This document shows positions 30,401 through 38,800 of a DNA stretch of 64,000 bases, in pieces (within the stretch, counting starts at the first letter, position 1; every line of letters starts with the position of its first letter). Below the pieces are notes generated by a model that was not told the DNA's origin, did not search any database, and saw only the letters and a list, made by a program, of their open reading frames with translations. Source of the stretch: Paenibacillus peoriae (GTDB lineage: Bacteria; Bacillota; Bacilli; Paenibacillales; Paenibacillaceae); contig NZ_CP092831.1 in assembly GCF_022531965.1 (NCBI RefSeq), positions 2,861,001 to 2,925,000 on the forward strand, given 5' to 3'. The translations under genes were made by a program, and so were the position numbers.

Positions 30401-32798
30401 AACTCTCAGGTATATTTTTGCTGCTGGAGAAGCGCTGCCCAAAAAGCTTGTCCATGAGCTTTTCGATGTCTCAGAGAACACATCTCTGGAAAATATCTAT
30501 GGGCCTACAGAGTCCACGATATATGCAGCGGGTTACAGTATAACAAAGAAAATAGCAGAAGAACTTATAACAGTACCTATAGGGAAAGCTTTACAGAATG
30601 TATACCTTTATATACTGGACAAGCACAACCAATTAACTCCTGTAGGAGTGGCCGGTGAACTTGTGATAGGTGGAAGCGGTCTTGCAAGGGGCTATTTGAA
30701 TAGACCTGAACTGACAGCAGAAAAATTTGTACCTAACCCGTTTATTCCCGGCGAAAAAGTGTACCGCACAGGGGACTTAGTAAGGCGGCTTCCTGATGGG
30801 AACATCGAATTCATGGGCAGGATCGACCACCAGGTAAAGATAAGAGGCTTTAGAATAGAGCTTGGAGAAATTGAAGCACATCTGGTGAAGCACACTGCTA
30901 TTAAGGAAGCAGTGGTTATTGCAAAGGAAGAGCAGCAAGGGAAGAAGTACCTGTGTGCATATATTGTAGGGGAAAATGAATTGACCATTTCCGAGCTAAG
31001 GGAGCATCTCTTAAACGAACTACCTGACTACATGGTACCAGCATATTTCATGCAGCTGGAACAGCTGCCATTTAATGCCAACGGTAAAATTGATCGGAAA
31101 GCATTGCCTGAACCACAGGGGAATATTAATACCGGAGTAGAGCATGTAGTTCCTAGAAACGAAAGAGAAGAAATACTGGCCAAAGTATGGGAAGACGTAC
31201 TAAAAACTGAAAACATCGGGGTAAAAGATAATTTCTTCAGCCTTGGAGGAGACTCAATAAAAGCCATACAGGTAATGTCGCGTCTTAACGTCCATGGGCT
31301 AAAGCTCGAAATGCGGGACTTATTCAAACATCCTGTAATTGAGGAACTCGTCGAATATATACAATCTACAAGCCGAAGAATTCATCAAGGCCCGGTAGAA
31401 GGCATAGTACCGATAACACCTATACAAAGATGGTTGTATAAACAAGACAGCAAGGATATCCATCATTTTAATCAGGAAATAATGATATATGGGCGTAACG
31501 GATTTGAAGAAGCTATTATTCGAAAAGTATTGTCAAAGCTTGTAGAGCACCACGATATTTTTAGAACAGTGGTAAAAATAGAGGATCAAAATATACTCCA
31601 ATACAACAAAAACCTTGAAGGTGAACATTTTTCATTGGAAATTGTAGACCTTAGGGACAGCTATAATTACCGGGAAAAAATAGAGCTGGAAGCGTCGAGG
31701 ATTCAGAGGAGCATGGACTTGTATAACGGTCCTTTAGTTAAGGTTGGTCTGTTTAAGACTAAAGAAGGGGACCACCTGCTAATAGCTATTCACCACCTTG
31801 TAGTTGATGGGGTATCGTGGAGAATCATACTGGAAGATTTGGACATAGGATACAGACAGGCGCTAAACAATGATGAAATAAAATTCAGCAACAAGACCGA
31901 CTCTTTCAAAGATTGGGCACAGAGGCTTGATGAGTATGCCAATAGCCCTGAACTATTAAAAGAAATAAATTACTGGACCAATTTGGAAAAAACTGAAACA
32001 ATACCGCTTCCAAAAGACCGAGAGATTGAAGAAAGAAGGTATATGAATAACAATAGCGTCAAGATCGAGCTGAGTATTGAAGAGACTGAGAAGATGCTAA
32101 AGCGGGTAAACCATGCTTATAACACAGAAGTAAACGACATATTGCTTACCGCCTTGGGATTAGCAGTGAGGGAATGGACCGGAAATGATAAGGTTCTGAT
32201 CAGTCTGGAGGGGCACGGCAGGGAGGAAATCATTAAAGACATTGACATAAGCAGGACCGTGGGATGGTTCACCACCCAGTATCCCGTGGTGTTAGATGTC
32301 AGCGGACAACTCGATATTTCCCGCATGATCAAATCGGTAAAAGAAAACATCAGGCAGATACCTAACAAAGGGATAGGTTACGGCATACTAAAATATCTTA
32401 CCTTGCCGGAAAACAAAGCCGATTTAAATTTTAATCTAAACCCTGAAATAAGCTTCAATTACCTCGGTCAATTCAACCAGGATAATGTAGACAATTTATT
32501 TGGAGTGTCTGATATTCCTGCCGGAGAGTCTACAGGACCAAACTATAAAAGTGAGTATTGTATTGATATTAACGGCGGAACTGTAGAAGGCGGGAAGCTG
32601 GAATTAAACTTTAGCTACAACCAGGGCGAGTATGAGAAGAGTACTATTGAAGGGGTAGCGGTGAGTTTTAAAAAGCATTTAGTAAACATAATAACCCATT
32701 GTGCAGAAATGGACTATTCAGAAGCTACACTCAGTGATTTTACAGTAGACGATCTGAATATGGATGAGTTTGAAGACGTATTGAATAACTTCGAATAA
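15480..32798 (+). CDS. Five-module NRPS with terminal epimerase
   Basis: A 5772-aa synthetase in a single unbroken frame. Order: C-A(Thr)-PCP, C-A(Ser)-PCP, C-A(Orn)-PCP, C-A(Ser)-PCP, C*-A(X2)-PCP-E. Carrier serines are at residues 1037, 2084, 3130, 4177 and 5259; the last two lie in G-G-D-S-I, the form common before epimerases. Every C domain keeps HHxxxDG. The N-terminus (S-P-E-K-R-K-L-F-E-T-M-L) is a short basic helix often seen at the start of NRPS proteins. The C-terminus (D-D-L-N-M-D-E-F-E-D-V-L) looks like a donor communication domain matching the acceptor at the start of the next enzyme. ATG 15480 follows the previous stop by 42 bp. The adenylation domains of modules 3 and 5 are near-identical at DNA level. 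Confidence 0.95.
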   Translation: MDNLMKRIESLSPEKRKLFETMLKEKGKDVSKYTPNAFSGIPSAREQEFYPMSSAQKRLYILNELEGAGTAYNMPGVVLLEGNIDAVRFEQAFKELVKRHEALRTSFHMVEGEPVQKVHDYVDFSITYLELDEEKAAEIVKEFITPFDLSQVPLLRVGLVKTNEDRRVMMFDMHHIVSDGISVNILMSEFLDLYQGKTLLPLRIQYKDFSVWQKEMFAGDSIKKQEEYWLQTFKGDIPVLDMPTDYPRPAVQSFEGDAVSFEKKPELSVKLNKLATDNGATLYMVLMAAYNVLLSRYTGQEDIIVGSPVAGRPHADLQGIIGMFINTLAIRNYPEGEKTFVQFLQEVRENAFLAFENQNYQFEELVEKLNLMRDMSRNPLFDTMFALRTSNKTEFAASGINFKQYNNWLEGRKAKFDLMLEVVEGPEGITFNLEYCTRLFKKETIKRFGTHYISVLEEITACPEKRLWEIDVLLQEEKQQILYTFNATEAQYPKNKTIHQLFEEQAEKNPDHVAVVFEGKKLTYSELNKKSNGLAHVLRAKGVKPDSIVGILAERSLEMIVAILGVLKAGGAYLPIDPDYPEERISHMLEDSRAVILLTQSHFIDKYTSIGTVINLEDEQEYSDEQYNLSEVNKPSDLAYLIYTSGSTGKPKGAMIEHRNIVRLLFNSKMQFDFNENDVWTMFHSMSFDFSVWEMYGALLYGGRLVVVPKMTARSNVEYLRLLRNEKVTVLNQTPSAFYNIANEEVSYEEKELKIRYVIFGGEALKPALLKEWRKKYPQTRLINMYGITETTVHVTYKEIEEEEIRSNVSSIGRPIPTLTTYVMDKNMKVVPIGVAGELCVGGDGVCRGYLGRPELTKEKFVQNPYKPEERLYRSGDLVRLLSDGEMEYLGRIDHQVKIRGFRIELGEIEAQLLKHPSIEESLVIAKEDHQGSKYLCAYIAGENELTISELREHLLKELPEYMVPSYFVQLEKMPLTANGKIDRKALPEPEGNINTGIEYEAPIGEFEEKLALIWQDILGIKKIGRNDNFFMLGGHSLKATSLVARIHKEFNIDMPLKEIFKAPIIAEIARYMKEAKESIYQSIQTAKEMEYYPMSSAQRRLYILNQFEGAGTAYNMPGSLLVEGSIDLELFQKTFQQLINRHETLRTSFHFIEGEPVQKINDPVGFSVVYLESDEEKVGEIVKEFIKPFDLGIAPLLRVGLVKTGKDKHVMMFDMHHIISDGTSMDILVHEFMDMYGGNNPSSLRIQYKDYSVWQKELFAGDKIKKQEEYWLQEFNGEIPVLNMPVDYQRPAVQSFDGGFIRFEAGSELTGKLIKLARDNGATLYMTLLASYNILLSKYTGQEDIIVGSPIAGRPHTDLQDIIGMFVNTLAMRNYPQGEKTFAEFLKEVRENSIRAYENQDYQFEELVEKLNVKRDMSRNPLFDTMFVLQNTGSSELKIDRLKFIPYTNEFRISKFDLTLNARETQEGIAFDLEYATRLFKKETVERFAAHYLNVLEEITVYPGKRLSEIDMLSQEEKQKILYDFNDTKVRYPKDKTIHQLFEEQVEKTPNNIAVVFEDKQLTYRELNEKANQLARKLREKGIKPDSVVGIMVERSPEMIIGIMAVLKAGGAYLPIAPEYPEDRIQFMLDDSGSQIILIQDKFINAKGSYRNAEFISIENQELFTGDVSNPKLISKPENLAYVIYTSGSTGKPKGVMIENYSVINRINWMQKQYPIAEGDVILQKTPYTFDVSVWELLWWSFTGAKVCLLIPGGEKNPEEIVKAIEKNKVTTMHFVPSMLSVFLEYVEEKGIIEEIASLKQVFASGEALNLKQVEKFNKLLYKEKGTSLHNLYGPTEATVDVSYFGCSTEEELELVPIGKPIDNIKLYVVSKEKGLQPIGVAGELCIAGDGLARGYLNRPELTEEKFAANPFAPGERMYRTGDLARWLPDGNLEYLGRIDHQVKIRGYRIELGEIENRLLKHEAIKEAVVLDKEGADGNKYLCGYVVPDQEITVQGMREHLSKELPDYMIPSYFVRMEKLPLTPNGKIDRKALPVLDSNVNTGVEYVVPSGEIEEKLALLWRDILGIEKVGRNDNFFMLGGHSLKATSLVARIHKEFNIDIPLKEIFKTPTILEIARYIKDSKESLYQSIQPAGEMEYYPMSSAQRRLYILNQLEGAGTAYNMPGIMLLEGSIDTARFQEVFRQLVKRHETLRTSFHMIDGNPVQKVHDHVEFSVMYFETNEEKAAEYAGEFARPFDLGKAPLLRVELVKTGEDRHLMMFDMHHIISDGVSMDILIREFMDLYEGNNPPALRIQYKDYAVWQNKLFDEGGISSQEEYWLQAFQGEIPVLNMPLDYPRPVIQSFEGDFFSFEAGSELTNKLNKLARDNGATLYMTLLAAYNILLSKHTGQEDIIVGSPIAGRPHSDLQDILGMFVNTLAMRNYPKGDSTFVEFLNEVRENALRAYDNQDYQFEELVEKLNLKRDMSRNPLFDTMFTMQNASKVEFAVPGISFRPFNNGLEYRISKFDLSIDAIEREDGMAFSFEYCTRLFKKETIKRLAAHYLNVLEEITANPFKRLSEINMLSQEEKQQIIYGFNDTKVEYPKDKTIQELFEEQVEKTPDNIAVVFEDKYLTYGELNEKANQLAWILRDKGLKPDSVVAIMVDRSIEMIIGVIAVFKAGGAYLPIDTEYPEERIRYMIDYSLAGIILTQEHHKEKIKFDLDIISFDDCVNYNGRTENLPVINKSCNLAYVIYTSGTTGKPKGIMIEHRSLVNISYAWKKEYRLADMDVKLLQIASFSFDVFVGDVSRTLLNGGQMVICSSEERYDPARLYSLIKTHKITIFESTPALIIPLMDYIHDNALIIDSLKLLILGSDTLSVEDYERLQSWYGEKLRVVNSYGVTESTIDSSYYEKRLGSYLESGSVPIGKPMQNIKYYVVDKHLRPQPTGVLGELCIGGEGLARGYLNRPELTAEKFVPNPFIPGERMYRTGDLARWLSDGNMEFLGRVDHQVKIRGFRIELGEIEAQLLKHVSIKEAVVIAREDQKGNKYLCAYVAGENELTIAELRGHLLKDLPDYMIPSYFMQLKKLPLTPNGKIDRKALPEPDGNIDAGIEYVAPLGEVEEKLAGLWQDILSIEKVGRNDNFFELGGHSLRAANLIARIHKEFNVNIPLKEIFKSPNMSEVAECIKIAKESVFHSIGPAGEMEYYPISSAQKRLYILNQLDAVGMAYNMPGIMLIEGKLDKLRFEQAFRELVDRHESFRTSFHMIDGKPVQKVHSNVDFSVMYMETDEERAAKIASEFIRTFDLDEAPLLRVGLIKVGEDRYIMMFDKHHIISDGVSDDILVREFMSLYEGKELLELKIQYKDFSVWQNRLFADGTISKQEEYWLQVFKGEIPLLNMPLDYPRPAIQSFEGDVISFKAGKELAVKLNKLAVNNGATLYMVLLASYNVLLSKYTGQEDIIVGSPVAGRPHTDLQDVIGMFVNTLAMRNHPQGGKTFVDFLNEVRENSLRAYENQDYQFEELVDKLNLERDLGRNPLFDTMFVLQNIEASEVKMDGLRFMPYDSEVRISKFDLTLNAEETEDGIAFELEYATRLFKKESVIRLIAHYLNVLEEAAAFPEKRLLEIDMLSQDEKHQILYEFNNTKAGYPREKTIHQIFEEQVERTPNNIAVVFEDKQLTYRELNEKANQLARKLREKGIKPDSVVGIMVERSPEMIIGIMAVLKAGGAYLPIAPEYPEDRIQFMLDDSGSQIILIQDKFINAKGSYRNAEFISIENQELFTGDVSNPKLISKPENLAYVIYTSGSTGKPKGVMIENYSVINRINWMQKQYPIAEGDVILQKTPYTFDVSVWELLWWSFTGAKVCLLIPGGEKNPEEIVKAIEKNKVTTMHFVPSMLSVFLEYVEEKGIIEEIASLKQVFASGEALNLKQVEKFNKLLYKEKGTSLHNLYGPTEATVDVSYFGCSTEEELELVPIGKPIDNIKLYVVSKEKGLQPIGVAGELCIAGDGLARGYLNRPELTEEKFAANPFAPGERMYRTGDLARWLPDGNLEYLGRIDHQVKIRGYRIELGEIENRLLKHETIKEAVVLDKEGADGNKYLCAYVVPDQEITVQGMREHLSKELPDYMIPSYFMQMEKLPLTPNGKIDRKALPEPDGSMSTGTEYVAPRNEVEEKLVEIWQEVLGAKQVGIRDNFFKIGGDSIRAISLVSTICKKLDINIQIRDIYMNPDIERLSAFLKVKDTEAFNSKMGKAREELELFKQRILMNETLSEKLPSDMEDIYPMSHIELGMIYHSKKDYENAVYHDQFAFHLNDKDFDFPAFKEAMLLMTSKHDILRTVFNLEDFETPVQIVYKGSSLDIEQIDIMNFSRTGQVEYINKYLENDRANPFDISKPLWRIRIFKLDANHICLVLIFHHAILDGWSVASLITEVSNLYSKLKQEKDYIPTRLKCSYKDYIADQMTIKDNQEVINYWREELSEYKRLNMPANIHGKTKKSYKVDHVTRHLSQEFLGDLRSTARRYDVSLKTLCFAAYTYMLNMLSYEDDFVVGLVENNRPVCEDGDKMLGCFLNTVPVKMCFDKIDIWEELIKVAEKKLINLKLYGRLPLFEIINILGGKENKEENPLFDTIFNYVDFHIYNEIINKEIGDVKDRISVDEYEATNTSLDFTVSNTFDDLNISLIYSDKVLERKQAEECIDYFINILNMFIHNPKGSVDKLIILSHEERKQLLIDFNDTKKDYPQDKTIHELFAEQVERTPDNIAVVYEDKHLTYRELNGKANHLARVLRNKGVKPDRIVGIMAERSFEMIVGIFAILKAGGAYLPIDPNYPDTRIKYLLDDSGSQILLTSRTFMENKQIDADIIYLEEEYLNEENSKLENVNKPSDLAYVIYTSGSTGKPKGGMIEHTSVVNIITALQAMYPLKAEDAFLFKTTYTFDVSVAEIFGWFLNGGKLVISRQGVEKEAMELVEVINKHKITHVNFVPSMLNIMVQTLKDNGIKLPSTLRYIFAAGEALPKKLVHELFDVSENTSLENIYGPTESTIYAAGYSITKKIAEELITVPIGKALQNVYLYILDKHNQLTPVGVAGELVIGGSGLARGYLNRPELTAEKFVPNPFIPGEKVYRTGDLVRRLPDGNIEFMGRIDHQVKIRGFRIELGEIEAHLVKHTAIKEAVVIAKEEQQGKKYLCAYIVGENELTISELREHLLNELPDYMVPAYFMQLEQLPFNANGKIDRKALPEPQGNINTGVEHVVPRNEREEILAKVWEDVLKTENIGVKDNFFSLGGDSIKAIQVMSRLNVHGLKLEMRDLFKHPVIEELVEYIQSTSRRIHQGPVEGIVPITPIQRWLYKQDSKDIHHFNQEIMIYGRNGFEEAIIRKVLSKLVEHHDIFRTVVKIEDQNILQYNKNLEGEHFSLEIVDLRDSYNYREKIELEASRIQRSMDLYNGPLVKVGLFKTKEGDHLLIAIHHLVVDGVSWRIILEDLDIGYRQALNNDEIKFSNKTDSFKDWAQRLDEYANSPELLKEINYWTNLEKTETIPLPKDREIEERRYMNNNSVKIELSIEETEKMLKRVNHAYNTEVNDILLTALGLAVREWTGNDKVLISLEGHGREEIIKDIDISRTVGWFTTQYPVVLDVSGQLDISRMIKSVKENIRQIPNKGIGYGILKYLTLPENKADLNFNLNPEISFNYLGQFNQDNVDNLFGVSDIPAGESTGPNYKSEYCIDINGGTVEGGKLELNFSYNQGEYEKSTIEGVAVSFKKHLVNIITHCAEMDYSEATLSDFTVDDLNMDEFEDVLNNFE
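15620..18715 (+). other. NRPS module 2, predicted threonine
   Basis: Code D-F-W-N-I-G-M-V-H-K, the standard threonine code. Pocket segments are S-F-D-F-S-V-W-E, V-L-N-Q-T-P-S-A-F, V-I-F-G-G-E-A and N-M-Y-G-I-T-E-T-T-V-H. C domain HHIVSDG lies at residues 174-180. No epimerase, so the L form is expected. Confidence 0.85.
18745..21855 (+). other. NRPS module 3, predicted serine
   Basis: Code D-V-W-H-F-S-L-V-D-K, identical to the serine code of EntF. Nearly the whole A domain (20126-21583) recurs in module 5, and its carrier domain is nearly identical to that of module 7. Confidence 0.85.
21880..25000 (+). other. NRPS module 4, predicted ornithine
   Basis: Code D-V-G-E-I-G-S-I-D-K, identical to the ornithine code of gramicidin S synthetase. 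Dab-type codes (DVGEISSIDK) differ at one place, so Dab is the main alternative. No ornithine hydroxylase is in the window, so a free amine is expected and a hydroxamate siderophore is less likely. Confidence 0.82.
25020..28135 (+). other. NRPS module 5, predicted serine (copy of module 3 A domain)
   Basis: Code D-V-W-H-F-S-L-V-D-K again. The A domain is a near-perfect DNA copy of module 3's, while the C domain in front and the carrier domain behind (K-I-G-G-D-S-I-R) are different. The exchange was therefore confined to the A domain. Confidence 0.85.
28225..32790 (+). other. NRPS module 6, C*-A-PCP-E, D-residue X2 unassigned
   Basis: The C domain (28235-29560) starts I-Y-P-M-S-H-I-E-L-G-M-I-Y-H and keeps HHAILDG, but differs strongly from the other C domains of this protein. 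The A code is D-V-A-N-F-A-I-I-Y-K. It shares Asn278, Ala301 and Tyr331 with the alanine code DLFNNALTYK, so a small neutral residue is only a weak guess. The E domain (31395-32785) shows HHLVVDG, R-T-V-G-W-F-T and S-F-N-Y-L-G-Q-F, so X2 should be delivered as the D isomer. Confidence 0.7.
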
Positions 32799-32827
32799 AA
32801 AGAGTTTGTATTTAAGGAGGAGTACTT

Positions 32828-35800
32828 ATGAGTGATTTGAAGAAACAAAACATAAAAGATATGTACCGGCTCACTCCTATGCAGCAAGGGATATTGTACC
32901 ACTATATGATGGATAAAAATTCAGACGCCTACTTTGAGCAGATATCACTTTCTATAAAAGGCATCCTGGACATTGATTGTGTTGAAAAGAGCGTTAATAT
33001 CATTATTGAAAAGTATGACGCTTTGAGAACAATTTTTTTGTATGAAAATGTAGCCAAGCCCTTACAAGTAGTCATGAAGGAAAGAAAGCTGTCTGTCAGC
33101 TATGAGGATATTACCTCCCTTGCCGAAGAACTAAGGGATAGGTATATAGAAGAATACAGGGTTAAAGACAGAAAAAAGGGCTTTGACTTATCAAGGGATA
33201 TTTTAACAAGATTAAGTGTAATTAAAACAGGCTACCAATCTTATAACATGGTATGGAGCTTTCATCACATCATTATTGATGGGTGGAGTCTCGCAAATAT
33301 ATTTAGAGAATTTATGGAAAACTATGAAGCCCTGATGAATAGCCGGGAGCCGGAGTCAGGAAAGGTATATCCTTACAGCCGCTATATCAAATGGTTGGAA
33401 GGCAGAAATCAGAACGAGGCCGCAGATTACTGGGAAACCTATCTTAAAGGTTACGAGCATCAGACAGTCCTTCCCCAAAACGGCAGGTTTGCAAGTGATG
33501 ATTTCAGGATTGAAGAAACGGAGTTTAAAATATCTGAACAAATAACTAGCGATCTTGAGAAGTTTGCAGCCAAAAACAATACAACCATGAGTACCATTAT
33601 AAAGACCATATGGGGGATATTATTACAGCGGTATAACAATACCGATGATGTGGTGTTTGGTGAGGTGGTATCGGGAAGGCCTCATGAAATACAGGGAATT
33701 GAGAGCATGGTGGGTTTATTTATAAATACCGTTGCAGTAAGGGTGAGTTGTGATGAGGATAAAACTTTTACCGAACTGATCAAAGAGATGCAGCAATCGG
33801 TGCTTGAATCTGACCGGTACAGTTTCTATCCTCTGGCGGATGTGCAGTCAAAAACATGCTTGAAAGATGCCTTGATACATCATGTTATGGCTTTTGAAAA
33901 TTACCCTATGGATGAAGCGGTTAATGCTTCATCCAGTAATGGCATTTTAAATGTAGTTGGAATGGAAATATTCGAGCAGACGAATTATGATTTTGGGATA
34001 CTCGTTGATGGCGGTAAGGAATTATCTATTAAATTCAGTTACAACTCACTGGTATATGATGGTAATTTCATAGAAAAAATCAAGGGACATTTTCAGTCGG
34101 TAATAGAAATTGTAACCGATAATCCCGATATGCATATTAGGAATATTGATATACTCACCGAAGTGGAAAAGAAAGAAATAGTACACTGCTTCAATAATAC
34201 AACGGAGGAATACCACAGGGAAAAGACCATTCACCAACTATTTGAGGAACAAGCGGTGAAGACACCTGACAATGCGGCAGTGGTGTTTGAGGGTAAGCAG
34301 CTAACCTATAGGGAACTCAATGAGAAGTCAAATCAGCTTGCAAGAGTGTTGAGGGATAAGGGAGTTAAACCAGACAGCATAGTGGGTATTATGGTAGAAC
34401 GCTCACTGGAGATGGTCATAGGTATATTTGGCATACTTAAAGCCGGAGGGGCATATATGCCTATAGATCCTGACTACCCTAAGGCAAGAATCGAATATTT
34501 ACTCGAGGACAGCGAGATAGGGGTGCTGATTTCCCAAAAGCAATTCCTGGAGAAATTGGAGTTTTACGGGAAGTATATAGACATAGAAGATGAAAGCCTT
34601 TATGCCGGAAACCCTATGAACCTGGAAGTGGTATGTTCACCGCAAAATTTGGCATATATCATTTATACATCTGGGTCTACAGGAAAACCTAAAGGGGTTA
34701 TGGTAGAACATAAAGGGGTAGCAAATCTGGAGGCGTTTTTCAAGACCCGCTTAAATGTAAGTGAAAGCGATAGGATTATTCAATTTGCATCAATTTCATT
34801 CGACGCTGCAGTTTGGGAAATATTTATGGGACTATTGGCAGGAGCAACACTATATATATCTTCAGGCGATATTATCAATGACTATCGAAGATTTGAAGAA
34901 TACCTAAATGAAAATGAGATAACTATTGCTACTTTACCACCTCCGTATCTGGCAAATCTGGACCCGGAAAAAGTAACTTCCTTAAAGAAGGTAATTGCAG
35001 CAGGTTCGGCTTCCACTCTCGAACTTTTAAAGAAATGGAGCAACAGGATTTCATATATAAATGCTTATGGACCTACTGAGACAACCGTATGTGCAACGGT
35101 ATGGAAAGCAGATGATTGTGAGACGGCCGATAAGTCGGTACCTATTGGTAAACCTATTACCAATACCCGGGTGTTTATAGTTGATGAAAACAATAATCTT
35201 AAGCCCATAGGTGTTGAGGGTGAACTCTGTGTTTCCGGGGCAGGATTGGCGAGAGGATACTTGAAAAAACCGGAACTTACCAGGGAAAAGTTTGTACCGA
35301 ACCCATTTATGCCTGGAGAACTGATGTATAAAACAGGAGATCTTGCAAAGTGGCTTCCTGACGGGAATATTGCATTTGCCGGCAGAAAAGACCACCAGGT
35401 TAAAATAAGAGGGTATAGAATCGAGCTTGAGGAAATAGAAGCAGCCCTTTTGAAGCATGCTGATATAAATGAGGCGGTGGTCATTGACCGGGAGGATTCA
35501 AGTGTAGGCAGGTATCTTTGCGCTTATATAGTGTCTGACCGAGAAGTGACAGTGACCGAAATAAGGGAGCTTATATCTAAAGAGCTGCCCGATTATATGA
35601 TTCCATCCTATTTTATGAGGATAGCAAAAGTACCGTTAACCATAAATGGAAAATTGGACAGAAAGGCGCTGCTGCTGCCTGATGGAAGAATAAATACAGG
35701 AACAGAGTATGCAGCGCCTTCAGGTGAAGTGGAGGAAAGGCTTGCGCTGCTGTGGCAGGACATCCTTGGAATAGAGAAGGTAGGAAGAAATGATAACTTC

Positions 35801-38800
35801 TTTATGCTCGGAGGACACTCGTTAAAGGCAACAAGCCTTGTAGCAAGAATTCACAAAGAGTTCAATGTAGACATACCTCTTAAGGAAATATTCAAGACAC
35901 CAACCATCTTAGAAATTGCCAGCTACATTGAAGACTCAAAGGAGAGCCTATATCAGTCCATTCAACGTGCTGGGGATATGGAATATTATCCCATGTCATC
36001 CGCCCAGAAAAGACTATATATATTAAACCAGCTTGAAGGAGCTGGAATCGCCTACAATATACCTGGCATAATATTGCTGGAAGGTACTGTTGATAAAGCA
36101 CGTTTTGAGCAGGCTTTTCATAGTCTGATAGAAAGGCATGAGAGCTTTCGAACCTCCTTCCATATGATCGAGGAAGAGCTGTCTCAGAAAGTCCATGACA
36201 AGGCGGACCTAAGTATCATGTACCTGGAAACCAGTGAAGAGAAGGTTCCCGAAATAGTGGAGAAATTCATAAGGCCCTTTGACCTTGGAAAGGCTCCACT
36301 ATTAAGAGTTGGACTTGTAAAGATTGGAGAAGCCAGACATATTATGGTGTTTGACATGCATCATATCATATCGGATGGAGTGTCCAACGACATACTGGTA
36401 AGAGAGTTTATAAGCTTATATGAAGGGAAAATACTTCCTCCACTGCGTATACAGTACAAGGACTACTCAGTTTGGCAGAGGGAATTGTTTGCAGGAGCTG
36501 CCATAAGTAAGCAGGAGGAATTCTGGCTCCAGACCTTTCAGGGAGAGATCCCTGTGCTGGATTTATCCACCGACTACCCAAGACCCGCAGTACAAAGCTT
36601 TGAAGGAGACTACATCAGCTTTGAAGCTGATAGCGAGCTTGCGGTTAGACTTAACAAGCTTGGATCAGACAATGGAGCTACATTATATATGACGCTTCTT
36701 GCTGCATACAATGTGCTGTTATCTAGATACACTGGACAGGAAGATATTATTGTGGGAAGTCCTATAGCTGGAAGGCCTCATGCTGACCTTCAAGACATCA
36801 TAGGTATGTTTGTAAACACTCTGGCCATGAGAAACCACCCGCAAGGAGAAAAGACTTTTATTGAATTCTTGAAAGAAGTTAAAGAAAATGCTTTGAAAGC
36901 ATACGACAATCAGGACTATCAGTTTGAAGAATTAGTGGATAAGCTGGACATAAGGAGGGATATGAGCAGGAATCCCCTCTTTGATACCATGTTTGCCATA
37001 TACAATGTTGGAAAAGCAGAGCTCATAACGTCTGATCTAAGCTTCAAGCCGTACAACAAAGGGATAGAAGGCAGAATATCAAAATTTGACATCACCTTAA
37101 ATGCATTTGAGACTGAGGATGGTATAGCCTTTGAACTCGAATACTGTACAAGACTGTTTAAGAAAGAAACAGTTGAAAGACTTGGGGCTCATTACATCAA
37201 TTTGCTGGAAGAAATTGCAGCATACCCCGAAAAAAGGCTTTATGAAATCGAAATGTTATCACAGGAAGAAAAACAGCAAGTATTATACAGCTTTAACGAT
37301 ACTGCTCTCGAATATCCCCTGGATAAAACCATACACCAAATGTTTGAGGAGCAAGTGAAAAAGACTCCTGATCATATTGCAGTGGTTTTTGAAGGTAAAC
37401 AATTAACCTACCGAGAACTGAATCAAAAGGCAAACCAATTGGCCAGGGCATTAAGAGAAAAGGGAGTAAAGCCTGATGATATTGTAGGCATAATGGTGGA
37501 CCGCTCGCCTGAAATGGTTATAGGTATAATGTCAGTAATCAAGGCTGGGGGGGCGTACCTTCCTGTAGATCCTAATTATCCATTGGAAAGAAAAAGGTAT
37601 ATGATGGAGGACAGCAAGGCCAAAATTTTACTCACCCAAAATCATCTTATGGATCGTGATGATTTCGATGGTGAGATTATTGATTTATCTGATTATGATT
37701 ATAATTTTATAAACGATGTGAATATAAAATGTATAAATAAGCCTGGTGATACAGCGTACATCATCTATACCTCTGGCTCAACGGGAAACCCTAAAGGTGT
37801 TTGCATTGATAATAAGAGTGTATTAAACCTGGTAGAGGGTCTGTTCCAGAGAATATATAGCAAATATGAATCACCGTTGAATGTTTGCCTCATTGCCCCT
37901 TATGTTTTTGATGCTTCGGTGCAGCAGATTTTCGCAGCACTGCTAATGGGGCATGCATTGTACATTGTACCGGAGGAAGCAAGGAAAGACGGTAAAAAGC
38001 TGCTGGACTTCTATAGTGAAAATAGGATTGATATTTCGGATGGAACGCCCATACACGTAAATATGATGTTAAATTCTCCTCCTATAGATAATAACCTAAA
38101 AGTGAGACATTTTATTATAGGCGGAGATGTTCTTCCATTTGATGCAGTAAAAGACTTCCTAAGCAGATTTGAGGATGTGCAACCTTGCATCACAAATGTT
38201 TATGGTCCTACCGAATGCTGTGTGGATTCTACGGAATATTTGATTACTGCGGCGGGGCTTAGTGGATTGGATAATATCCCCATAGGCCGTCCTTTGCCAA
38301 ACACCAGAGCATATATACTTGGTAAGAAATTAGAAGTAAATCCTATAGGTATCGCTGGGGAATTATATATATCTGGGGATGGTCTTGCCAAAGGCTATTT
38401 AAACAAGACGGGGCTTACTGCAGAAAGATTTGTATCTAACCCGTTTATAAAGGGAGAAAGAATGTATCGTACTGGGGACTTGGCAAGATGGCTGCCTGAC
38501 GGGAATATAGAATTTTTAGGCAGGATGGACCACCAGATAAAGATAAGGGGATTTAGAATAGAACTTGGAGAAATAGAGGCTCAGCTATTAAGACATGCTT
38601 CAATAAAAGAAGCTGTGGTTATTGTAAAGGAAGACCAACAGAAGAACAAGGATCTGTGTGCATATTTCGTTGGGGAAAATGAACTGACAATAACTGAACT
38701 AAGGGAATGCCTTTCAAAAGAATTGCCCGAGTATATGATCCCGGCATACTTCATGCAGCTGGATGAAATGCCTTTGACAGCCAATGGTAAGATAGACCGG

